From the NCBI GenBank assembly GCA_004794785.1, contig SJOL01006490.1, forward strand, positions 688,823-752,822: 64,000 nt of DNA, given 5' to 3'. The notes under the pieces are model-generated. The model worked only from the letters and a program-made list of their open reading frames with translations, had not been told where the DNA came from and made no database searches. How positions within the stretch are numbered: position 1 is the first letter of the stretch; each line of letters starts with the position of its first letter. The stretch comes from Opisthorchis felineus. Its lineage: Eukaryota > Platyhelminthes > Trematoda > Opisthorchiida > Opisthorchiidae. Both the position numbers and the translations under genes were made by a program. Shown here piece after piece: positions 28,022 to 36,985 of this stretch.

Positions 28022-28445
28022 GCAATCAGCATCACTTTCGACCAAAATCCGGTTAGCACGCTTTTACTCCTAGGCTAAAAACACCACATTATCTCGAAAG
28101 TACATTCATTTGCGTATCAACTGGGTTTTCACAGGAGTACTTATTGAATATCTCGTTTATGATATTCTTCAACAGAATTTGCTGAACAAAGGCCGCCTCA
28201 CTTTGCAGTTGTTACGATATTCTGGATATCGCAGTATCTTTTCATAAATGAAACTACTCACAAGGTTGCTGAAACTCTTCGGCAGCAAACGAGTCTATTT
28301 GTCGAGATCTATTCAATTTGGGTTCAAGTAGAACATAAGGTTGACGGAAACTCGAAGACTGCGCCTACCTGTTGATCCCCAAGAAAGGCGAAACCGGTCG
28401 TAGGCTGTCAAAGAGTTTTCAGAAACCTTGTGAGCAGTCCACTTT
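28022..28445 (+). repeat. hammerhead-family element, copy B (most complete)
   Basis: The element starts near GGCAATCAGC (about 28022), a block also found at the outer ends of the copies at 42.9 and 54.8 kb. The arm follows (ACATTCATTTGCG at about 28103, then TATCTCGTTTATGATATT from about 28150). Next comes an antisense half-hairpin (CTACTCACAAGGTTGCTGAAA, 28253 on). A sense ribozyme hairpin spans 28334-28432. In it, GCCTAC (28363-28368) pairs with GTAGGC (28400-28405); GAAACTC with GAGTTTTC and CATAAGGTT with AACCTTGTG extend the stem. The tail is GAGCAGTCC. Confidence 0.7.
28334..28432 (+). ncRNA. hammerhead-ribozyme-like hairpin (copy B)
   Basis: In order: long outer stem I, CTGTTGA at 28369-28375 (hammerhead consensus CTGATGA, so A6 is changed to T), a short stem II with an AAGAA-containing loop (28376-28389), GAAA at 28390-28393, the self-complementary CCGG, then TC (28398-28399) and the closing stem I strand GTAGGC. 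The expected cleavage site is after C28399. Stem III has no loop, so it would have to form between two RNA copies, as proposed for small-stem-III type I hammerheads in retrozymes and Penelope-like elements. The A6 change should disable this copy. The assignment rests on several copies compared together. Confidence 0.6.
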
Positions 28446-31400
28446 TACCACATTATTATGTTATGTCAACTGATCCCTTAAAAGTGCGAACCCAGGTGGA
28501 TTATACGACGTTAGGAATCGCTAGAGGGAGCACGGATGCTAGCGCACCCTCCCGGTAAGCAAACGGTGTTTGTTTTCTATTCCCGCCTGACCACTCCGTT
28601 ACTTCGTTTGTAGGATGAATGGCTCTTGGTCAGCGAGAATAAGATAAAAGTATGATAGCAATGAACATATTTTCGAGTGATCATAATTTTATTTGCGCGT
28701 TTCATTTAATCTAGGATTAAACACATTCTCAACTTATAAGGGGTTTACGGTAGAAGCATATAAATTGCTTGTTTAATAAACATTTCAAAAGTATCCTTTG
28801 CAAAGCCTATTTTGTATCTTAGTAGAGCCGTTATTTTAGGTATTAGAGAGTGGTATCCTGATATATTTTTTCAGTTATGTGGTCACAACAAAACCGAATC
28901 AGTCCTAGGGAGGAATGCGACTAATTTTCAATTTCGATGGCCTGACGAACCTCATTTCTAAATGGGGCTCAAAAACCTGAAACCAATTTCCGTTATAGAC
29001 AACTTTATTTAGATATAAACCTGATTCGTTTTCCTTTTCTGTGTTGGATAGGGGTAAATAATCCCTATCCTGAGTGCATGAAAAGTTGAGAAAAATCCAT
29101 CAAAGGAGCGTGAATGGAATTACCAATTTAAATGCGTGATTTCCAGGTGTTCAAACACCAGAGAGTCATGTTCAGTTTCCCGGCCACACCTTATCCAGAA
29201 ATACAACCAATAGCTCCTAATTGTATGTCATTTTGATTTGCATAATATGTTCTAAGTTTACAGTGACCTACAAAGACCTACACTGTTTATTTTTTGCATG
29301 GTGCTTGAAAGTCACATGCTCATTCGTTGCTGTGCGCAAGCCAAAATAAGAGCGCTTTTTAAATCTGAGGATTTGCTGCGTATTGCACTGGTAAACCAAT
29401 ATTCCATGCCTTCGGGTTTCAGTTTGTTTATTGAGGACAGCAGTCAACTAGTTCACAAACTATTTGTTCCGGACAAACAATCAATAGGTTTGTAAACGGA
29501 AGCAAACTCTTTCAGTTGCTTTTTAGAGAAATCATGCCACGATAACCGCAGTTTACTAAGACTGGCTTAACCAGTCGATCAAAGCAAATGAATAGAATTA
29601 GGTTTAATTAATTGCAATCAACAGGGTTTATACTTGTAGTAAATTGTCTGTCGCATTTGGTAGTCTGAGATTAATTAAATTTGTTTAAACACTGTCTGGT
29701 TTGTGTCTCAGACACTCTTGTTTCATTAATGTTGATTATTTCAAAGTCACAATTCTGAGAACGGTGAACCAAAACCGACTAGTAAATTTCACAACCAAGG
29801 TCTGCAATTTCCTAGCAAATTTTCTTTTTTAGGAATGGGCCGGATGGATAACACACTTCTTATAAAGAAGGCTGTTATGTGAACAATTTTGGGGTGTTTG
29901 CCGAGAGAGGGTTTGTAGATGCACGTAATGACTTGACCTTAAAAATTTCACCCAAAAAGACCGCGTTGACTAGGTCGTGTTAGCTAATTGTTAGTTTGGG
30001 TTACCGGTGTACGGAGGAAAGCCATTCGCCGCGGAGCTGTTTATTAGCAATTACCAACTAAACAGTTGCAACCTATTGGACAGGAAAATAAGCTTCTCAT
30101 ATGCACCTTGTTTTAAAAAACTGAACATCCTCACGCGTCTTCTCGAACTTTCGTGGATATTCGTTGACTATCACGCAAGTGTAAACGAACGCTGCAAAGC
30201 AGTTCCGCAGGTTCCGTAATAAACCCCACCTTCCATTAGACCCGACGCGGAGTTACAAGAAAACCCCATATTACTCGCGTGCCTCACCAGTGGTATCCGA
30301 CGTTACAATGGTAGTGAGCTCTTTTGCTTGCATTGATACACCCGATTTTCTTCAGAATCCAGTGCTCTTTTAATCTCTTATTCTGGCTTAAATTCCTTGG
30401 TGTCGGTACAGTTTTACCCTAACTTGTGCCCTTGATCCACGCACCTCGTATGTTTTTTCTATAGTTCACGGGAGAGACAAAGCGACAGAAGAATCCGGTA
30501 CAGCATTTCTTCGTTTTATGTCCACTACTTGCTTGAAATGTTCCAGTCTTTTTTTACCCCTAAGAATGATGATGCCCTACTCCCATCAAAACTTTTTCAG
30601 CGCATTTACTTACGTTTCCTTTTGCTTGTTTTTGCAAGTGATAACTACCATTCGTTTTTTGTTTTTAGTAAGTAAATTTTGCAAACAAGAACAACAATTT
30701 TTGTGTTGTTCAACCATGATTTCATCTTGAAAAACGGCTTATTGCGTCCAAACGAAGATGCTAAAATCAGTCCAAAACAACACTTTTGACTTGTAAAATG
30801 CATTTTATGCCGATGGCCAGTACAGACTTTATTATTTGCCTGGTGCCGTAGATATTGTTAATAAACAGATCAGTTTTTTCATTCAGAAACCAAAAACAAC
30901 TCAACGTTTTTTGCTTTCAATGAAAAAGTACTACCTGAGAGGTCCCTAATAATCCTCAGTCAACACTGAATACCCAGTCACGCTTGCTTAATATTTCAGT
31001 ATTAAACTTTGTACAACTTTGCACGCAGCGCTTTTGCTCCAGACAAATACACCTGTGTCATATGAACCTCGCACTGTAAAGCTGTTTTTTGGACGCTGTA
31101 AGCATAACTCCGAGAAATAGAGTCATGCTGTTTCTTTGTACTACACTTCTCATAAAATTAATGTACCCTCCGCAACAGCCCACTACCAGTTTCAAATATT
31201 TTCACTGAGTGTTTGCCTTTACACAGCGAATTTGATATTCAAACTTTAGACCGGTTTTTATTAGTGAAGCATACGTTTTCAGTGTAAACTCTTCGTGAAG
31301 TCTACATTTGCTACTTATATTCACGTAAAAACTCCGAATTAAGATGGATTTATTCATTCTGTATTCTCTTTGTCCAAAAGGCACCAAAATATTTTATTTC

Positions 31401-31554
31401 TGTGGGGCGGCTTTCAAAAAAGCAGTATGAGTATAAAATATCGGTAGCGAAATGATAGCCACAGCTTTGTATGGCCTCATGTATAAAGACCACGCCATCA
31501 TACATATCCACTTCGGTTGTCCACATTTTTCTACAGAAGTGAAGGGAAAATGCC
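28446..31554. other. gene-free stretch
   Basis: Only open frames of 70 codons or fewer occur here. No repeat, RNA or coding feature was recognised. Confidence 0.45.
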
Positions 31555-31775
31555 TACGTAAACTAAGACATCATGCAAGTACCAGCTAACTGGGTTTTTT
31601 CCTGTAAGCGAAGCTATTCTCAGCTGAAAAGCCTGGAAGCATTTTACAGCTGCTTCATCCTTATTGGGAATCACTAGAAGTGCGCACCTTAACCACTGCA
31701 GAGAGATTCCAAACCGCGACCTACCAGCTAGTAGTTTGGACACTTAACTGCTCGGCCACGGATGGCTGATTAATA
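31555..31775 (-). repeat. SINE with tRNA-Leu/Ser-like head, copy b
   Basis: Read on the minus strand from about 31773: AATCAGCCATCC, then GTGGCCGAGCAGTTAAGTG (A-box block), AACTACTAG, GGTAGGTCGCGGTTTGG (B-box block), the body TGATTCCCAATAAGGATGA, TGCTTCCAGGCTTTTCAG, and CTTACAGGAAAAAACCCAG. This is the best preserved head of the three. The same blocks in the same order occur at 9115-9350, including AATCAGCC just before the head. That fixes the 5' boundary. No target-site duplication was identified by eye. Confidence 0.65.
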
Positions 31776-33510
31776 TTGTGGTTAACTGGTACTCTGACAG
31801 GATAAAGCACCACTTATCCTTTAATCAGGACCAGAGTTGGAAACGTACACAAATGACCGTCACCTGAATGCTCTTGAGATTTAATGTAAACGAATAGATG
31901 ACTTGCTAAGAGTGAATTGGAGTAACCAACTGAAAGACCAGTAGATCTCTTCTGTGACCTACTGCCCATCGTTGGATTCATGCAATGGGCTCTGTGATAG
32001 CTGCAGCTCGTTTAGGTATTTAAATCACGTTTAGGAAAGCTTCATACACTTTCACGCTGATGTAGACTTGTCCGTTAGGTTATGGGAGTACGGTATCCTC
32101 TTATCAAATTTGGCATTTGCATTAGCTTAGCTGATAGGACGCTCATCCGGTTAGTAAGTTGTCAGGTCCTTCATTCATAGAGCAATCACTTTCCGTTTTG
32201 TCCACAATAGTGTCTTCTGCGTTTATCATTCGTAAAGTATCCCCTTTTCGTATGAGATAAACATCCCTCCCTACAAACAACACCATGCCTCCATACAATG
32301 GCGGCATCCTGTCATTTCTGTTTTTACACGCCTTATTTTAGATATTAGTGAGCGAGAAGCCAAGGCCATCAGGGTGCTGGGCATAAAACAAGTTTGCAAT
32401 GCATTAAACAGGGAACAGGATGGCTTATTTTATTCTACCGGCGTCTAGATGTTTTTAAGTAATTGGAGGACTGAATTTCATGTCCACATCGCTAGCGTAG
32501 GATGATCAAAGTATCCATAAGGTCAATCGATTACGATGTTTTTTGCAGAGCAAACTAACATTGGTTTGTTGCAGCGCAAAGGTCCGTAAATCGGTCGACG
32601 CTAAAAGGAGCTTGGGTCGTGAAAATCACGATAACATTGTCACAGAACCTACGTTTGCTCACCCCTATGGCAAAACATGGCGAAATGAAGTAAGATAGGC
32701 TATTAGGTTATTAGCGTTACCGGGCCCAATTTTTATGCGCAAATTTACTATGCTGCAGTATTCTGTTTTAGAGCTTTCAACCAAACCCAGTATTTGGAGG
32801 GACATTCTGTTTACAGGTGAATCCTCAGTGGTCGCAATTGCTGGGTACTGAGCAAGAAACATTGAAACATTTTCATCTGTGCCTCTGATCTAACTTTGTT
32901 AGCTGTGAAACGAAACAAGACGAGTATTACTCATCCTACAGAATAAGTTGAGTGTTCGTACACATGCAGTCGAATACAAATGTGGTTATTACACCCACCG
33001 TTGTTGAGAAATCCGACTTATGTCTCTCCCCAAAACAGTCAACTAACACGTCTTAGTGGAGCAAAACAAAGTTATTGAAAAGTTTCAGCTGCGTATAGCT
33101 TATCAAAAAACATCCGGACTAATAAGTTGACGCACACTGGGTTGTGTGCTTGGCTATGAACTTCGAATTAGAATTCTTGTGTACAGGCGGTTGGTCATGA
33201 AGCGAGGAAACCTTTTGTTGGGATATGTTTAAAACACACAGGTATTAAGCTTGCAATTGTCACCGAGCATCATATGCAAATAACACATACTTAATTGGAC
33301 TCCCCATTATGGCATATTTTTGAATGTTTCATATATTGAATGTTTCAACCGGAATAAATGTTACAAACGTTTGACCGCTCTGCTCTGATGCAGCAGCGCT
33401 GGCGGGAAACTGCTGCCATTTGTCTTTGTCTAGTGCTAGTGTGTAAGATAGTCACTACCTAATCAGCATGCTAACAGTAGATTTATCCATCGGCCTCGGC
33501 AGACGTTAAA
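31776..33510. other. gene-free stretch with a tRNA-like fragment
   Basis: There are no open frames of note. A possible tRNA-derived fragment lies at 32120-32180 (listed separately). Confidence 0.4.
32120..32180 (+). repeat. possible tRNA-derived SINE fragment
   Basis: TTAGCTTAGCTGATAGGACGC (32121 on) resembles an A-box region of a tRNA. About 42 bases after the A-box start, AGGTCCTTCATTCAT sits at the place of a B box but matches it poorly. A similar GGTCCTTGATTCAACC occurs at 34244. It is too degenerate to assign to a tRNA or to a named SINE. Confidence 0.3.
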
Positions 33511-33609
33511 TTTATATATATATATATTAATATATATATATATATATATGCATATATATATCATATTCGGGTGTCATTACGTTGGTTCCGGTGGTTCNAT
33601 ATATATATT
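33511..33609. repeat. interrupted (TA)n microsatellite with one N
   Basis: A (TA)n tract runs from about 33511 to 33561, is interrupted by about 36 bases of non-repeat sequence ending in a single N at 33598, and then resumes as ATATATATAT to 33609. The lone N and the abrupt change on both sides suggest a consensus or gap-filling join inside a slippery repeat. Confidence 0.85.
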
Positions 33610-36149
33610 GTAATTAAAAAATTTATATGGTTGTAACTTTGTTTTTGCTCAAACGCCAAATAAAGCGGCTTCAAAATGGCGATGAACTAAACTAATTCGG
33701 AATTACCGTATATTATTCCAAATAATAAAGACCATTCTTCTTTAAAATTTGCTTCCGGTTTACAAGACCGAGCCACCAGTTTATGAACAAAACGTTTCCC
33801 TGGCCCTAAGCATTTAACACTATACCTAAGCAGTTCTTTGGGGGTTTTGTCCACAAAAGATCTACTCTTCAACACTGTACTCTGTAGCAACGACTACCGC
33901 GTGAAGAACATGCATGTCAAGCACACGTTTGCAAGCCGATTTGGACACAACAGCTGAATAAATGAACGGGTTTCGTTTCCCAAAGCCTCACATGTTAGTC
34001 AAGTAAATCTTACTCAGTTACCCTTACTAAACTTTCCATCGTTTGAAACCGTCGTCACAATAAGTCTAGAGGCAGAAAAGCTAAAAGAATCAAAAGTTTG
34101 GATCAGTTAATAAGTTATCGGGACATAAAGGAATTTTTTTGTCGGAACATTGTGGTAGACGATTTTCCTCATTTTACTTAAATCGCACTCGAGATACTAA
34201 GCTAAGGCAATTAAGAAAATAAAGACTGAGATTCTGAATTGAAGGTCCTTGATTCAACCATTGACTCTTCAAGCCCGATTATTTAAGATGAGAAAGTGTG
34301 AGTACTGTGGTCCAACTACGTGTTATATAAGTCTAATTCTCTTAGCACACGACTATGGTACACTTCTTTTAGTTGCGTCGAAACGAAGAATGCCGAAGTT
34401 GACTTGTTTCATCTTTTTACCTATACGGGCGTGTGTTTGGACAGGCAGCTATTTTCATTAATTGAGGAGAGATGTTTAAACTCTGGTGAATAGTAAAGGT
34501 GACGGAGAGTATTTTTATTCTTCTTCCGTTATCACATTATCTTACTACAGATTTGACAGCAGTGAAAACATCAATTGCCATCAAATATAATTTACCGCAA
34601 CTTTAGGCAACTTTTTGGACATGGCCGATCTAGAGATGCACAGTTTCCATTTGAGTAGCAATGAAACTTCTCAGTTTATATACTTAAATTCATATAAGAT
34701 CTTAACGGGAATTGGAAATTATGGCAAGATTTTTTTTAATTTTCTTGCCTTAAATACAACAATTAAATGGGCTTTAAATGGTATCGCATTCTTAATCGTG
34801 TTTGACTGACTTTGATCAGTCGTTTCAAAAATAACTTTTCTCATTCGTGTGGTATAATTGCTTCTTTTGTCGCACACATCTTTGTTGGCAATTAACGGCA
34901 GTGGCTTTGGAAGACAAACTTTACGCCATATTTGTTATCCATTGAGTCACATAGACCGATTTCATTAGGCCCAGATCATTAATTTTTCATTTATCTAAGG
35001 TATGTTGTCGCATGGTGACTCTAAATTTGGACAAATTAAATTTCAAAATAGGACCACGCGTTTACCCACCTAAAGTAAAAGAATTAATTAAAGTTATCCA
35101 CTGTTTAATCTTTTCAATAGTTTTTCGCCTCACTGGTCGCTTAAGAAAGCCTCTTGATCAAATCAGCTACAAATTATCCCAAGCCAAACCTCATTTAAAA
35201 TGCTTGTGATGGATGCAGCTGAAAATGGCAACAGTTAAATATTGGACGATTTTGGTTCAAATTCCGCCAGGCCTACCGTAAAACGTCAAAGACTTGTGCC
35301 GTTCTATTCAAAATGAATTGCCGTAACCATTTCACCTGACTTATCAAATCAAGGCTTTACTGAATCCAACGCGAAACTTTTTCTTTCAATGCTCTACTAG
35401 AGGAGTAAAAATTCTTGTGATTCTGAACGGTTTTGCTGGGAAGTTGCCGTGCAATTAATTACGGTGGTTCCCTCATTACTCTTACACTCTAAAAGAGTAA
35501 AACCCAACCAAAATACTGGATTTTAGACCAACTATGACATTTATACGGCACTCACTACCTTCCGGAAGTTAGCGTAGTTGACCGCGCCCGGAGAAACCTG
35601 TGCCAAAAATGGCAATGAAGGACATTCTCGTGGCAATTTGTGCATCTCAAAAGAGAGTAGTTATGGTGTACATTCGGTCTTTCGGTCTTAACATTTGACG
35701 AATCCTCACGTGTTGTCAATATGCCCTGAAGAGCACTGGGCATGTGGCCAGCTGTCCGAAGCGTGATGGACATACATATCAATACGCCTTCGGATAATCA
35801 TGACGTGTTCTACCACGTAAACTTCCAAGATAGTGTTCATTTATTTCAGTGAGACTCGCGATGTGTTTTACCCTAGCATTCAAGTAGCGCAGTAATAATG
35901 CTTTGGCGAGTTACTGAGCAGGCTGTGCACACTGTCCACTCATTCTTTCGAAGTCACATGCATCAATCTTTTCTTACTGCCATAGCTTTGAAAAACCCTC
36001 CTCAAATACTGTGCCGTAGTAGTGCGCAGATGTCGTGTGTTTCAAGGTTGCATGCCTCACCGTGTACCATTTCAACAGAAGGGTGTGTAGCAAAGCAGCG
36101 TAAGTTTGCCTCCAAGCCTTATCATTCCAGTCACTACAAATAAACCCTT
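33610..36149. other. gene-free stretch with a tRNA-like fragment
   Basis: The open frames present (up to 81 codons at 35898-36143) are unremarkable. The only candidate feature is the tRNA-like fragment at 34198-34262. Confidence 0.4.
34198..34262 (+). repeat. possible tRNA-derived fragment
   Basis: TAAGCTAAGGCAATTAAGA is A-box-like, and GGTCCTTGATTCAACC, about 45 bases later, is B-box-like. The spacing is right for a tRNA. No acceptor stem pairing was found, so at most this is a decayed SINE head. Confidence 0.25.
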
Positions 36150-36490
36150 CTATGCTCCTGATAGACTTGATCAGCCCACCTGGCCGTCAGTATGTGAGAA
36201 CAGCTTGTGATATGAGCGACCAGGAGAAGGGATATGACTGGCTGTTTATGGAACTTACAGGAGTCAACAGGAGGAATTCCTGGCAGTGTCATGTTGGACG
36301 GTTGCCCTATGAATGTGAGACTTTGCGACAAACAAATGACTTGGAAAGCAAATTCGGATTCTGTTGTAGGTGGCTGCGGAATTTGTAGCATTCATGTTTG
36401 TATCACTCTCTATTTTGCACAGTCATCCTCCTGTCCTGACGTATATATCCTGGTGAGTCCGCACCAAAAGGTGCAAGCACCGGATTCGAG
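36150..36490 (+). pseudogene. coding-derived repeat family R3, sense copy at 36 kb
   Basis: On the plus strand the frame 36234-36524 (96 codons) contains SVVGGCGICSIHVCITLYF, then SSCPDVYILVSPHQKVQ, then DSSFALIW. The minus-strand frame immediately to the right has LVEGGCGICGICAHITRV. The codons for GGCGIC differ at three positions, all third positions, which points to a sequence that was once under protein selection. The DNA meets its inverted partner at a hairpin centred near 36482. No family name could be assigned; the Cys-rich motif followed by a beta-strand-like ILVSP segment is the recognisable signature. Confidence 0.5.
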
Positions 36491-36545
36491 TTTTGCTTTG
36501 ATATGGACTTACCAGAATAATTAGGCCAGGACAGGAGGACGGCTG
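36420..36545. repeat. 41-bp inverted repeat around a 44-bp loop
   Basis: Positions 36420-36460 and the reverse complement of 36505-36545 match at 33 of 41 positions by hand count (shared TCCTCCTGTCCTG and CTGGT-AGTCC). The loop carries a further short palindrome, GCACCAAAAGGTGC. This is the meeting point of the opposite-strand R3 copies, so the palindrome is part of a larger, less perfect one reaching from about 36150 to 36745. Confidence 0.75.
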
Positions 36546-36985
36546 TTCAAACGCGAGTGATGTGAGCACAAATTCCACAAATCCCACAACCACCTTCAAC
36601 TAGTCGAAATTTTTCATCAGGTTCCGAAGATTCATGACGCTCCTCGACTAAAAAGTTCTGATAGGCGGGCCAATCGACCGACACAACCAGGACACTTACT
36701 GGGTCGTCTTTCGAGGTGTCGGGTAGCCCAGTCACATCGCTCACGTGTAAACACGTTTACCTCTTCAGGCGTGGAAACTCAGATGCGTCCAGGTTACGCT
36801 GGTGAAGTTGTTGTAACACACTCGCACCGCACGTTAGATGTCCGGAGTACAAACCCCGGGACGCACAAGGATATGCACTACTGATGAGCTCTGGTGAGGG
36901 CAAAACTCCGGTCCAGTGCTACCCTTCTTTGGTGTGGACGCACTAGAATGAATACGCTAGGAGGACAACCGTTCAATCTAGAATG
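36491..36985 (-). pseudogene. coding-derived repeat family R3, antisense copies at 36 kb
   Basis: The minus strand holds one R3 unit start at about 36965 (PSVFILVRPHQRRV, then RSFALTRA, then a stop). It continues through CCCGGGGTTTGTACTCCGGA and CACGCCTGAAGAGG to a 65-codon frame (36744-36547: SDVTGLPDTSK, VVSVDWPAYQNFLVEE, LVEGGCGICGICAHITRV). It ends at a second unit start (SSCPGLIILVSPYQ, about 36530). Each unit start is preceded by the same TTGAACxGxxGTCCTCCT-like stretch, so units appear to have been joined head to tail, at roughly 0.45 kb spacing. Stops and frameshifts show it is not functional as it stands. Confidence 0.5.

Noticed and set aside
36440..36490. CTGGTGAGTCC with GCACC/GGTGC as a second hammerhead type
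   Set aside because: It looks like a CTGATGAG core with a stem II, but no GAAA follows and the motif is explained by codons for ILVSP in the R3 family.
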